From Erigeron canadensis (taxonomy: Eukaryota > Streptophyta > Magnoliopsida > Asterales > Asteraceae): a stretch of DNA of 64,000 bases. This document shows positions 24,934 through 37,296 of the stretch, one piece after another (the stretch's first letter is position 1; every line of letters begins with the position of its first letter). The stretch is taken from the NCBI RefSeq assembly GCF_010389155.1, contig NC_057761.1:57224587-57288586 (forward strand), written 5' to 3'. The notes under the pieces are model-generated. The model was not told the origin of the DNA and ran no database searches. It was given only the letters and a program-made list of their open reading frames with translations. The translations under genes were made by a program, and so were the position numbers.

Positions 24934-25149
24934 TGTTGTCGTTGTGGCTTTTGGAATGACTGATGTTTGACCAAATATAGTAACAAGTGGCTACTCAGTT
25001 TAGCATGTCTTGACGTCTAAACAAATTTTGGTATAGGATAATCTTGATGTTTGAGAAATTTTGTGCAAAAAAGATTTATTATAGACTAATCAAATCGGTT
25101 GATAATTGACTTTTTAGCAAGTTTCATTAATAAATCTCAAAATATGAAC

Positions 25150-25554
25150 TGAACTACCTAAATTACCTTCCTTCTTTATTCACTAATTTAAATATCTATA
25201 CATAATATATCTATAATACCTTTAAATCCTAACCACTCATTTTTTTTCTCTCCTCAAATCTCAATCACTCATTTTTTTCTCACTCCTACATAAATCATTT
25301 TATTATTCTAATTTATTCAAAATCTTCTATCTCAAAAATCGTATATCGATAAATTATAAAAATTGTATGGATGTTTTTAAAATTTCATGTTCTTTCATTA
25401 AAGATGTCATTCGATATACTTTCGACAAATTTTAAATCCGAGTACGGAGCCCGTCCAACTAAGGCATTTGGCTATCACACTCTATAACTTATCACCTCTT
25501 ATGACCTATCACTCCCACCATCTTACGGCCGCATTACACGAGTACTATTGCTCG
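25150..25554 (+). mobile_element. Helitron-like element, 5' end uncertain
   Basis: The sequence closely follows the plus-strand family member at 32,463-32,795: an AACCACTCATTTTTTTTCTC-type tract, then a region with TATATCGATAAATTATAAAA, TTTCATGTTCTTTCATTAAA and GTACGGAGCCCGTCCAACTA, ending in ACACGAGTACTATTGCTCG with T following. The 5' boundary could not be fixed. Confidence 0.55.
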
Positions 25555-25847
25555 TTTAATATAACAAATGTCTCTTTTTTCTCTTTAAAATTTATTAAGC
25601 CTTTGAAATACTTCTATACATTTTACATTTCTGACATTCAATACTCATGATTTACCAAAAGTAACTTGTCTCTGCAACGTACGAGTACCTGTCTGATAAT
25701 TTTGATCTTTGATAACTTTTTATAAAAGTTTAACTATCGACGAATTAAATTAGTTCAAAATTGACCCATAATTTTATTATTTGATGAAATTGTGCAAATG
25801 GTTTGATTATCGGCGAATCAAATCAGTCAATGGTTGACTCTCTATCT

Positions 25848-26310
25848 CACTACAAGTGTGTAAGAAATTTCTTAATTTGTTCACACTTAAAAATGTTTAA
25901 AAAGTATTCATATTTAAAAGTGTGAAAAAATTTGAAAAATCATAAATTTTTCACATTTATATATGTGAGGGAAAAAAATCACACTTCCAAGTGTGTAAAA
26001 CAATATCGTTTGTTCACACTTAAAAGTGTAAGAAATAATTTATAACACCAAATTTCTCAACACCTTTTTCGTGTGAATATATTTGACTTTCACACTTTTA
26101 ATTGTGAATATATTTGACATTTGTTTACACTTTTAGATGTGAATTTTTTCTTTTCACATATATAAGTGTAAAAAAATTATAATTTTTTAAAAATTTTCAC
26201 ACTTTTATGTGTGTATACTTTTTAAACATTTTTAAGCGTGAATAAATTAAAAAAAATTTTCATACTTCTTTAGAGAAAATGTGAATAAATGAATTTTTTT
26301 TTTTGTAATG
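25848..26310. mobile_element. CACTA-like foldback element
   Basis: It begins CACTACAAGTGTG. Read from the other end it begins CATTACAAAAAA, close to the CACTACAAGAAAA terminus of plant CACTA (En/Spm) transposons. The two arms, roughly 200 bp each, are inverted copies rich in the motif CACACTTxxAAGTGTG, itself a small palindrome. Flanking triplets are TCT and TTT, so the expected 3-bp duplication is imperfect. It has no coding capacity. Confidence 0.65.
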
Positions 26311-26857
26311 TTTATAACATGATGTATGATTTAGTGGTTATGATTATAGGATTTTTATGAATTGAATTTTAAACCTTTATATTATATGTGGTAAGAATGT
26401 AAGCTTTTCTTCTAATGAAACTACATGTAGTTAGTATAATATTTGACATATTGCCTTGTGAATCATAAGATATGCTTAAATACGTATTATTAATGAATGC
26501 TCTTTAACCTTTCAAGCAATTATTTTGTTATGATTGTCACATATCTATAATCACTTGGGGGATACTAGTTGGGTTCCATTTGGGTTCGACGAAGCCGATC
26601 GGTAACACCAATGCCACCTATCGGGTACTATTTGTGAAACCAAACTCCCGGTATATGATTTGAATGTTGGAAAATGTGGACCCCCCTAAATGGCTACATG
26701 AATGTAATTTAAAATAAAAAGAAAGACTTTTACCCCCTTTTATCTACACAACCACATCTTATTTCACACACAACTTATTAATTTTTACCATCTTCTTCAA
26801 TATCTTACATCATCTTCTTCCACACATCTTATTTCACACACACTTTCATCCACTACA

Positions 26858-27200
26858 ATGAAGCTTCAGGATTGTAAAATGGCGATCCAAGCTCACCTGA
26901 ATAACGACTCCAGACACCGCTCTGAAGTAAACAAAGTCATTCAGAGCGTTTTTGACAACAAAGCGGCTTACCAATCAGAAATCAACCGACTTGAAGCTCC
27001 CAATCTGGTTCGTACCACGGGCGGAAAATGAGTACCTTGTATATCTTTGATAGAAAATCGATTGGCTGAATCAAGTTATTTTTCAGCTTACCACCGCTTA
27101 TACGACGTTGAGTGGGGCGCTAGACCACGAGTTATTTTGGCAAGAGAGTGTCGGTGGTAGTCAATATGTAGATTACTATAGCGACCCATGGGAGGAGTAA
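26858..27200 (+). CDS. Unrecognised small two-exon gene candidate
   Basis: Reading from ATG at 26858, exon 1 would end at 27007. A GT-AG intron at 27008-27086 (acceptor TTTTTCAG) keeps the frame, and exon 2 runs to TAA at 27200, giving 87 aa. Without splicing the frame stops at 27031 (57 aa). After the TAA the frame stays open for about 33 more codons with acidic, Tyr-rich residues ending DSDYSEC, so the TAA could be a mutation of a longer gene. Composition is clearly less AT-rich than the flanks, and a CA-rich leader precedes the ATG. I recognise no domain. It may be an accessory frame of a decayed transposon or an orphan gene. Confidence 0.35.
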
Positions 27201-27309
27201 GTATCTCTTCAACCCGGCGACGCTGTCGGGTCTCCTGAGCCCTACCGCTACATTCACCACAATGACGGTGACAGTACTGTGGACTCGGACTATTCCGAGT
27301 GTTAGTTAT

Positions 27310-28379
27310 GTATTTTAGTATTTTATGAAATGTTTTTATTATGTATTTTTTAGTATTATTTATGTGTTTTACTATTTATTATGTGTATTTTAGTATTATT
27401 AATGCATTATGTTTTTTTAATTTTAATGGAATTATGTTTTATTATGTTTTATGTTTATATGGTTTTAATTATATGTATTAAATTTAAATGGAAAAAAAAA
27501 AAGAAATTGGGTAAGTTTAATGAATTGGGTATGTTATGCCTAGGATTTGGGTAAGAATTGGGTAAATTTGGGTAGTTATGAGTTGGAAGGTTTGATTGAA
27601 GGATGATTTGGGTAAGTTTAACTCTTTGGGTACCATTCCCTCCCCTTTAATCCTTGTTATGTTGTGATCTCTTAATGCAACTGGACTACTTGCCTATTTT
27701 CTATGCAATCAATGTTTGTTGTATTGAGGTTTCAACTTCTTGAGGTTGACGTTGTTCATTGACCTTCATTGTTGGTAATAAATCGGTTGAAGAAAAAAGT
27801 AATTAAACAGACTTATCATCATCTGAATCATCCAATGTGCTTAACATCTCTAGATCTTCGAGATTAGAATCAAAACACGTTTTTGTCAAATGAATTTGTT
27901 AAATATATATATATATATATATAGATAAAATATAGAGAGCCATGGTATCTTTTTCGTTCTTACTTTTTTAGTTTTAACTTTTTATCATGTAACAAATAGC
28001 CACGAGCCCATGAACAATTACCCACAAGCCCACAAAAATCTTATCTAAGCTTGTAAACTTTGATCTTCAAATTAAGTAACTAGCCCAATATGTAGAATAG
28101 AACTTTTGGCTCAATATCATAGATGTGACAGCCCACCATATTTCTCTCTGTTTTTTTCCTTTCTTTTTTTTTTTAATTATAAAGTGCATATGATATCATT
28201 AATTTTCACGAGTACAGGTATTTTTGTGTGTATTTTCATAAGTACTTTTCATAAGAAGTTATAAACGTACAATATAAAAGAAGCTGATATCCACTTAATT
28301 ATTCAAATCAAATTTTCATATGGTTACTGGTTACATCGTATTAACCCTATGCTAAAAGAAATATGATGACAATAACCAT
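27310..28379. other. Intergenic, AT-rich
   Basis: Low-complexity T-rich DNA follows the candidate gene. Repeated GGGTAAG/GGGTAATT-like words occur at about 27,510-27,640 and a (TA)n run at 27,903-27,921. No gene or clear transposon ends were identified. Confidence 0.5.
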
Positions 28380-30647
28380 TTTTTTTTTTTAACATTCAAC
28401 TTTCATTAAACTGGATAAAAGACTAGCAAGGAGCTAGTAGGTACACTGATAATTATACACATGAGAGCAAGGTGATGCTAAAAATTGAAAGAACACCATT
28501 TTTGCCATTCAAGATCGGAATTTGTTCTATTGGTAAGCCAACGAAAACTTGTAGTCTTGATTTCTTTGGTAGTGAGACAGTATGTTGTGGTTTTATTTGA
28601 GAAGACGCGATTGTTGCGAGCCTTCCAAACTGTCCAACAATATGAGAGGATGATTAGGTTGATGAGTTTGGCTTTATCAGGGGGAATAGCGGGTCTTTAT
28701 GAAGCTCAACAGTTCTTTGATCACGGTATGTTTTCGCAGTGGCAGTTTGCACCATGATAGGAGAAAACTCCATAACATGTCTGTAAAAGGACAATCCAAG
28801 AGGAGGTGCTGAGAAGGTTCCTCACCGGCATTGCAAATAAGACAAGTGGAGCTAGGGATTGTGATGTTGCGTTGTAGAAGAAGGTCGGTTGTAGGTAGGT
28901 TGTTCATCTCAAGCTTCCAACCAAAGATATTGATTTTGATCGGGGCGAGGCGATTCCATGGAAAAATCCAGTGGTTAGGTCCATGCGTGGCTTTAATGAG
29001 GGTGTTCTTCATGGACTTGGTTGTGAAGATTCCTGATGGCTTGCAAGTCCATCTCCAGGTGTCGTCGGTTCCCGTAAGTCTACAGCTTTGGATCTGCGTG
29101 AGCAGCTCTTGGAGTTGATGTAGTTCAGTTGGGGTTACTGGTGACGAAGTCCCGTCCCATTCCCATTGTGAGAACAAGCCATTCCCGGTGCACCGGTCTT
29201 TAATATAGCAGTCCTTCCTTCTTTCAAGCTTGAATAAATCCGGGAAAGTGTTACAAAGTGGGTTGTCGCCAATCCATCTGTCAATCCAAAATCTGATAGA
29301 TGCTCCATTCCCAATAGAACCTGCAAATAAGTTGTGCAAAGAAATATCAATGCATTCGAGGTGGGAGTTTAACTTGGCAATATTCTGCCAAGCTCCCACC
29401 AAATTGGACTTATACAGAACAGGTGAGCATTCTCGGTTTGAGTGGTGAATTGCAGAGATGGTGCGTCGCCATAAGTTGTGTGGTTCAATTTTAAAACGCC
29501 ACCACCATTTTGTGAGTAAGGCCAAGTTTTTGTAACGAAGGTTACTCAACCCAAGCCCACCCGAATCAATTGGAGCAATAACCCTTTGCCAAGAGACCCA
29601 GGAAATCTTTTTTGACATACTAGCGCCACCCCAAAAAAAGGATTACGGATTTTTTCAAGTTTTTCAAGTACACATACCGGGGCCTTATACAACAAGAAAT
29701 AATAGGATGGAAGACCATCAAGCACCGAACGGATGATGGTGATTCTCCCGCCAATCGAGAGGGTAGCGACTTTTCAAATGGATAAACGGCTTTCAAAGGT
29801 TTGAATCACGGTGGACTAGTTACATGCTCGGTTCATGTTGGCACCAACCATAAGACCAAGATAGGTAATGGGGAAATGACCGCTTTGGCAATTGAGTATG
29901 TTGGTGGATAGGTTGATTTCTGGTTGTTTCAAGCCAATGCCATAAAAACATGATTTGTGGAGGTTGATCTTTAATCCGGAGGTGAGTTTGGGACCAGGTT
30001 CCACTTAGAATCGCGTCATCTGCATAGAGCAGATGTGTGATGGTGGGCCCGAAATTTGGGAGTTTGATGCATGCAATCAGGCCCAGAATCGAGGCCTGTT
30101 GGATGACACTTGAGAAGGCCTCCATGGCGATGATAATAAAGGGAGAAAGTGGGTCTCCTTGCGGGACGCCACGCTCACAATTAAATTCAGAAGTCGGCGA
30201 TCCATTTACGAGTACAACGAATCTAGTTGAGGAGAGGATTCCTCGAATCCATTTAAGCCATCTTCCAGGGAAGCCCATCTGTTGCATGACTGAAATAATG
30301 AAGTTCCAATTCAGTGAATCAAAGGCTTTTTCAAAATCAATTTTGAAGCATAATGCTTCCCTTTTGCATTTTTTTAGCCATGCAATAATTTCATTCAACA
30401 TGAGTGGCCCATCGAGAATGTTCCTATCTGAAAGAAAGACGGATTGGGTTGGAGAGATGATCTTATGGATTATTTTCTTAAGACGGTTTGCAAGAACTTT
30501 GTATATGACTTTTTTGATGGAATCGATGAGGGTTAAGGGGCGGAAATCGTTGAGTGACTTGGCAGAGGATGATTTGGGGATTAGAGTAATAAAGGAAGAA
30601 CTACAGCCTTGACTAATGGTGCCAGTATGATAAAAATCGAGTAGCAC
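28380..30647 (-). mobile_element. L1-type LINE retrotransposon remnant (RT and zf-RVT regions)
   Basis: On the minus strand, an open segment at 30647-29820 encodes the reverse transcriptase core. Visible blocks are FITLIPKS, DFRPLTLIDSIKKVIYKVLA, FKIDFEKAFDSLNW, CERGVPQGDPLSP and LLYADDAIL, the YADD active site. After a frameshifted stretch, 29618-28677 encodes the C-terminal part, ending in the zinc-binding-like region with CLICNAGEEPSQHLLLDCPF. A T run at 28380-28391 on the plus strand is the poly(A) tail. The element is truncated at its 5' side, lacking the endonuclease and ORF1, and carries frameshifts, so it is dead. No clear target duplication was found. Long plus-strand frames across it are antisense shadows. 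Confidence 0.92.
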
Positions 30648-31956
30648 ACAGAGGTATTAATTAAAAACTAATAAAGTTGATAACATAAAAGAAGCACATA
30701 AACTCAAGACTAATTAATAACCTAATTATTTGTCACTATCTAGCCATAAATAACCTATAGCCTAAAGACGATACAATGTATAAAAATAACAGTATATTTT
30801 CCTAGAAAGAAAAAAATGTTTTGGAAGCCAAAATAGAATAAGATGTAGTAAATAATGGAGAAATTGTACGTGTGGGTTCCGTAAAAGGGAAAATGGAGTA
30901 ATGTCAATGTATGGATAAAGATGGGACAAATTATAATTAAGAGGACCAGGTTCATCAAGAGCGAGGGTCCATTAGACCATACACCCCTATGATACTAGCC
31001 ACTCAGCCAGAACCATGAGCCGCCTGCGTCTGAATCTTGCTTTGCATTTTCATATATACTATATATTATTATATTAATAAAAAAATAAAAAGAAGAATTG
31101 AAGGAGCTAATCCCTCTGGGTCCTTTGTGACGTGATGAAGCGGACTACTTAAAAAAGTTGGGTGTTTGTGGACACGTTTCGACCAGTCAGCTGCCTCTAA
31201 CTCTGTATACGCAATACATGGCTTGCTCACGTCATCATTGTAATCTATGTCCTCCCAAACTATCTTGTCACTCACTCGTGTTATATGGGATATAGATGCC
31301 TTATATTCAACCATTACGTACGTACATTATCCTATTCAAGCAAACTATTGTTTCTATACTTCTAGTTAGATACGTCTATTAATTGGAACTACCTAGCTTA
31401 TATTCAAAATCGCCTTATCATGGGTCCAGTTGCTAATAGTTCAATACTAGATTTTAGGCACGTGTTTAATACATGAGGTTTACATGTTATTAATATTGAT
31501 ATATATATTAGTTATTATTTTATTGGATAAATATTAACTATTATTCTATTGAATATATATTAGCTGAGTATTATATTTTTATTTATATTAAAATTATTGG
31601 GTAAAAAGTGTAAGTTTATAATGGAAAAACAAAAAAATGTAAATTAAAGTCAAAATTGAAAACAAAAGTCAACATTAAAAAATCAAGGATTGTGATTAGT
31701 TGATAAATTATTAGAACAACTGTGTTTTAGTATAATAAAAGATCGTTATTTGACAAGTTTTTCTTTTTTATGAATTATATATGTTGGTCAAAAATGCGGT
31801 TTTTAATATGGTTTTCAGGCAACTATGTAGTATACTTATACACTTGTTTGAGTTTTGAAGCATCCATGAAAATGTAGTAAAACTGCAGCTTTGCGTTAAT
31901 TTGTGTGTATCTCACTATTAAATTCTATATTATACATATCAAACTTTTTATCTATA
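30648..31956. other. Intergenic, nothing recognised
   Basis: AT-rich sequence. A modestly GC-richer patch at about 31,100-31,310 has a minus-strand open frame of 81 codons without recognisable homology. I do not call it a gene. Confidence 0.5.
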
Positions 31957-32795
31957 TCTATACTACGAGTATATTATAAAATAAATAGCCTTTGTTTAAT
32001 ATTTTAAATTTCAACATTTACTTCTTTAAAATGTCTCTCCTATTTATTATATACGAGAGTAAGTATCCGCGCGTTGCGACGGTAAGATGGTGGGGTGATA
32101 GGTCATAAAGTGTGACAGGTCAAAATGTCATAGCCGTACGGGCTCGCCCTTGGATTTAGTAATTCGTCGAAAATATATCGAATGACATATCTAAAGAAAG
32201 AGCATGAAGTTTTAAGAACACCCATATAATTTTTATAATTTATCAAGATACAATTTTTAAGATAAAAGATTTTTAATGAATTGAAAGAATAAATGATTTA
32301 TGGAAGAGAGAAAAAAAATATTATTGGTTGAGATTTAAGGAAAGAGAAAGAGTATTATAGTTATTTTAGGTAAATATAGAATATATATAGGACATTTTGG
32401 GAAAGTAAATATTGAAACTTAAAATTTCGAAATGAAGAATTTGCTTTATAATATAGTATAGATTTACCTAAAATAACTATAATACCATGTCTCTCTACTC
32501 AAATCTCAACCACTCATTTTTTTTTCTATCCTCCATAAATCATTTTATTCCTCTAATTCATTCAAAATCTTTTATCTCAAAAACCGTACATCGATAAATT
32601 ATATGGGTGTTATTAAAATTTCATGCTCTTTCATTAAAAAGGTCATTCGATATACTTTTGACGAACTTTTAAATTCGATGGCGGAGCCCATACGGCTAAA
32701 GGCGGAGTCCGTCAAGTAAATCACCCCATCAACTTTGCCGCCATTACATCACCACCCAGCTATCACCGCCGTAACGCGCGAGTACCTTTCTCTCG
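31957..32795 (+). mobile_element. Helitron-like element interrupted by a second copy
   Basis: It starts TCTATACTACGAGTATATTA (A at 31956) and ends GTAACGCGCGAGTACCTTTC then TCTCG at 32795 (T at 32796). The CGCCGTAACGCGCG region can form the 3' hairpin. Between 32054 and 32462 it is interrupted by an inverted member of the same family. Removing that copy restores a continuous sequence matching the family. Net length is about 430 bp. No Rep/helicase is encoded. Confidence 0.7.
32054..32462 (-). mobile_element. Nested non-autonomous Helitron-like element with exact ends
   Basis: Read on the minus strand it runs from TCTATACTATATTATAAAGC (32462) to a GC-rich hairpin region and a final CTCG (32054). 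It sits between A (32053) and T (32463), with no target duplication, as Helitrons do. Because it lies within an older relative (31,957-32,795), the uninterrupted relative gives the empty site, so the ends are reliable. Confidence 0.8.
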
Positions 32796-32807
32796 TTCAT
32801 TATTAAT

Positions 32808-33290
32808 GTGTGCATTGTTTTTGTCTTTCGTTTTTCTCTCTCTCTTTTCTTCCCCATATATATATATATATCATACAATATCTTAAGACTTAATTACTTA
32901 ATTTGGGTGTGTAATATTGTTTGTAGTTTTGTACCATTCTCTTGTAATGCCTCTGCCAACGCATACGTCGACCCTTCATCAACCACCTCTTCGATGAGGA
33001 AAGGGTTGGCACGAAGCTCTTCCATGGGCTCATCAACGAAACTCTTCCATGGGTGGATGAGTGAAGACGGGAAGAGAGAGAAAAAATGTGGAACCATTAG
33101 AGAGAGGATGTTTTATTTTAAATTGAGAAAGAGGTGAGGTTGGTAGTTCGTGAGAAAGAGGTGATTTAAGAGAGAGAAAAACTAATATGATAATGTGAAA
33201 GAGAGATGATGTCTTGGAAAAAATATAAAAACTGTACAAATATATTTTCATAAAAATATATTCGTGTGTTCCTAATTTCTTGAGTACTAT
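32808..33290. other. Unrecognised region open on both strands
   Basis: At about 32,940-33,080 the composition is gene-like, with CGACGCATACG-type words and a duplicated CTCTTCCATGGG. Frames are open on both strands (109 codons plus; 67 and 86 codons minus). One minus frame contains MEELRANPFLIEEVVDEGST. No domain is recognised. It may be a transposon-carried fragment. Confidence 0.2.
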
Positions 33291-33704
33291 CATCCAAAGA
33301 CACGTTCAACCCTCTGGCTGGCTGGGTGCTTTTAAGTTGAATAGTCTATGTTTCCTTTTCCTGAATCATTCTCAAAGTCCAAAGTGTTGTGTGCCAAACT
33401 TTTAAGTTTTACGGATTAATACTCCGTATACGATGATGGTAAATGGTCAATCAAATCTTGGATTTTTAAATTGTGTCTAATGATTCCTAGACCTAATCTA
33501 TGAACTGAAAAAATAGATGTAAAAATACAATGAATCTATGAGATAAAATCATCCTCTAAGGTTATATTCTTCTCGAGTTCATTCAAGTTACGAGTATAAA
33601 TTGTGATATAAGCTAGCAAAATAGTTTGTTCTTACTTTTTAAAATTATATAGATGTAACTAGATTGATATTAAGAAGTACATTCATAAAATGAAAAATAA
33701 GCTT

Positions 33705-34045
33705 AATGATCTTTTCTTAGTCGGCTCTAAAATAAGAATGGTAATAATCGAATCGTATTTGAGGCAGATACTAAAAAACTCAAACCCAATAACAAAACTA
33801 TCACCCGAACCCGACCCAAATCACATGGAATATCTTATCGTGAAACCCTTTGGAATAAATTATTACCCAAATCTGATCTGATCCCCATTAATAAACCAAC
33901 GTATAATAATACTTTTAATTATAAAATTATTTCAGTTCGGTTCGGGTCTGGATAAGCACACTCCTATCTATAACCCCAAATCTGATAAAATTCCTCTAAA
34001 TTGTCCCGACTCCCGATACCCCGTCATGATTATCTCTTAGTTGGC
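33705..34045. mobile_element. Possible decayed DNA transposon with GGGTTCGGGT-type repeats
   Basis: The ends carry similar flanking words (CTTAGTCGGCT and CTTAGTTGGCT), and the interior is rich in CCCGACCC and GGTTCGGGT motifs on opposite strands, as in some hAT-derived plant repeats. The terminal inverted repeats are weak. Confidence 0.3.
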
Positions 34046-34710
34046 TTTAGATATCAGATGCACATTCCAATTTTTTCATTTATCCCGTACTCAAGAACAA
34101 TTAGTAACACGAAATGATAATATAACAAGATACTAAATTATCCTTTTGTTAAATATCCGACTTGATGTTATATTATACTATTAACTTCATACTCAGCAAC
34201 ATTATTCACGATGCTGACTATTAAGTGGGTTTTTATTTCCACCTTTTTCTCATATACACTAATTTACCGTGCAAAACAGTTATAGTATGCATAGTTAATA
34301 TTGAATAATAAACAAAAGAAAATGATTTATTTTTATAAAAGTTAGCTTAAAAATTCTTTTAAAATTATTAAATGTAATACGTGAATTTTACTAATTTCCT
34401 TCGCTCTAATTTTATTTATATGTTTTTATCTAATAGTTAAAAGAATTTTTAAATTATTATTTTAGAAGATCAATCGTTTTCAATAAACAAATTGGAGAAA
34501 ATTAATTTTATATATAGCATAAGAATAAACAAATTCAAGTTTATATTATGAGATTCTCTCAATTATAGAGGTTGGTTTCTTTATTATGCCGCCCCATTTT
34601 TTAATACATAGTATATCTTTGTTGATTGTGTATACAATGACGCCGTTCCTCGTAATTAGAATATTATAAATTACAAATGATGTCCTGGTTGATGTATTTT
34701 TAGTTTTATT

Positions 34711-35247
34711 AGAAGAATACCTGCATGTTGTGACGACATCTTTTAAAAGTGACAGTTAAATGAACTGTCGTCGGTTGAGTGAAGAGGATGGTTGTGTAGG
34801 TGAATGTATGATGGTGAAAACTGTAGAGAATGTTTGTGTTTTATGTTGTGTGTGTGAGATAATGCTAAGTTAGGGATAAGGGTATTTTGGGACATTCAAT
34901 GAATTAATGGATAGTGATAGCCGATAGTTATTAGAGTTAGGACATACAAAGCCGGCTTTATTGTATTAGTGGGTCAAGCAAGTGTTTTGGTGACTAGTAA
35001 GAGGCAGCAGTTAGCAGACTAGGTGACCAGTAGACGAGTATGTGGTCCTTCACTGTAACAGTTATCTTTTTTTTTCTTTGTTTGTTTTACTTTATATACC
35101 AATAAATAAACTAGGCCTCTAAAATCGATCTCGTTTAAGGCCACAAAAAAGCTTGAACCGGCTCTGAGAACATAATTGGTAATTCAAAGGCTTAAAAGTT
35201 TAAAAGAAAAAATTGACATTTGCTTTATTAGGTATTATAGATATAGA
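34711..35247 (-). mobile_element. Decayed Helitron-like element
   Basis: The minus-strand start TCTATATCTATAATACC at 35247 is followed by AATAAAGCAAATG. The other end carries AATACCTGCATGTTGTGACG, a degraded form of the family's 3' hairpin. The internal GGTATTTTGGGACATTC matches the copy at 32,380-32,410. Extra internal sequence makes it longer than its relatives. Confidence 0.45.
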
Positions 35248-36378
35248 TTACAGGTTTAGAGTTTTAACTATTTAAAATAATGAGTTTATGAGTTTTTCTT
35301 TTTCTGAAATGCTTGCTACTTATATGGAAAAGAATGTAATTGTAAGGTCTCGCTCTTAGATAGTAATATGCTTCATAATGTAGAGTCTCATTGTTCAAAG
35401 TTAAATAAAAGAGATACATTACCATATATGAAGCTGCACTCTGTTTTTCAAAATTTCAGGATACATTGTCTATATATACGTGAAAACTTTTCACATATGA
35501 ATATAGTTATTATTAAGTATAACCTGATTTATTCGTATATATGTGAACGAATCTATTCACATAACGGGCTGGGTCACGGATTCGATTTTGTTGTGTTGCT
35601 AGAACGGAGCGGGTTTTGATCCGTCCACATGCCTAATATATAGTAAATATATATAAGGTTGACCCCTGCTAAGTTCAGATGGAGAATCTCTCACATAATA
35701 ATATTTTAATGATTTTTTTTCCTAAAAACGAATTAATCATTTGAGCCCTATGTTTTTTCTTCTAAAGTTTATATTATCGTAATTTGATGGGTGCGGGTTC
35801 AAGTCCCATTTCATATCTAAAGTTTAAATTATATATGAACATTATGTAGTGTTTTATATATATATCACCTTTATAAATTCCTTAAGATTCGTCCCCATAA
35901 TATCAAGCCTCCAGTAAGACGCTATATATGCTATACATTAAAAATAACCTTTTGTATTTTGTTAAGCAATATAATTAGCATATGTTCTAGAAAGTGCGAC
36001 AATTGAGAGATGTGTCTATTGTATAGCCATCAAGTTGTTATTTGATGGCTTAGTCACTTAGACTTTGTGTTCTTTAGGAAGAAGTTATTCGAAGGTAGAT
36101 ATATGGCTTGGAAATTACACATAGGAAAATTTCTGTTAACCACCACAAACATTATATATTCGTGTTAAAGTCAATCACAATTTATTTTGTGGTTTTTTAA
36201 ATTAAGATAGAAATCGTATACAACAAGGAATAGTATTAAATATGTAATTAGAAGTTTCCATACTTTATTAACCTGATATTATCACTGCCATACTTTTTTT
36301 TTTCTTATAATGTTTAAAGAAAAACAATCTTTTTAATTTAGAACTGAATTTTAATGAAAATTTATAAACTATTAATGA

Positions 36379-36653
36379 TCACATTATTATAATATTATAA
36401 AGCAAAACAAGTTTTGATTTTCATTATTGACTTTAAGTTTCAACAATATACACATTATAATGCATGATGTACTATACATCATAGTCACATTAGATCAATA
36501 ACTTCCGTTACTCATCAGCGCCACCACCACCACCAATCTCCGCCGCTACAACTGCCGCTACCACCGCTCGCCACCACCAACGCCGTTGCCATTACAATAC
36601 CACCGCCGCCACCACCTCCATCAACGCCGCAACACGTGAATATCTTTCTCTCA
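36379..36653 (+). mobile_element. Helitron-like element
   Basis: The start TCACATTATTATAATATTAT then AAAGCAAAAC resembles the family 5' end. The 3' half is rich in CCGCCACCACC, followed by AACGCCGCAACACGTGAATA and TCTTTCTCTCA, equivalent to the hairpin and terminus of the other copies. The Pro/Thr-rich frame it creates is not a gene. Confidence 0.5.
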
Positions 36654-36783
36654 TCACATGAACATATGATACGTTTATTTCTAGGATGTGATTATGTTAG
36701 TATTTCTATATAGTAATAGCTTTTGCTTATTCTTTGTACTTTGTGTTCTAGCTCCTTGCTAATGTTTTATTATTAATACTTTT

Positions 36784-36814
<31 letters not shown>

Positions 36815-37296
36815 GAAGGTTGTTACTAATGACAGTCTAAATTATAAATTGTTACTAACAACTTATTACATATAAAAAACTAATATATTATATATATATT
36901 AAAAGTTATCCTTGAATTTTTTAACAACAAGCAGGTATAAATATTAATACGCCATATTAATTTTGACTAACAACCTTATGAGTTGTCGTTAACACAATTC
37001 TAGCTAGCTAGTATATAACGGTTATTAGGTTCACGTACGTACATCATCTCTCGCTTAAGAATTTTATTTTAATACATATAGCACTTTCTAGTCGATCGCT
37101 TTTGTATTGATCGGTCAATCAATTGTTCTAGCATGGTATGTCTTCTAATAATGGGTGATATTTATGTTAGAAGGAAAATTATTACACATATTTTCACTCA
37201 TAGTTTATTACATTCTTCGTCATAAAACTTGAACCCACTATTTATAGGTTCAAATCCTAGAAATACTGAGACATTATACGTGCATTTAATGATACT

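Noticed and set aside
28485..30612. Long plus-strand open frames at 28,485-29,448 and 30,037-30,612
   Set aside because: They are antisense to the LINE reverse transcriptase and zf-RVT coding, which matches known motifs on the minus strand.
31069..31314. 81-codon minus-strand frame
   Set aside because: There is no recognisable domain, no splice partners and a low-complexity C-terminus.
35786..35820. tRNA-like B box GGGTTCAAGTCC near 35,800
   Set aside because: There is no A box at proper spacing and no cloverleaf or SINE body could be seen.
36530..36640. Pro/Thr-rich coding-like tract with many CCACC and GCCGC words
   Set aside because: It corresponds to the 3' hairpin region of a Helitron-like element and also occurs in other copies.
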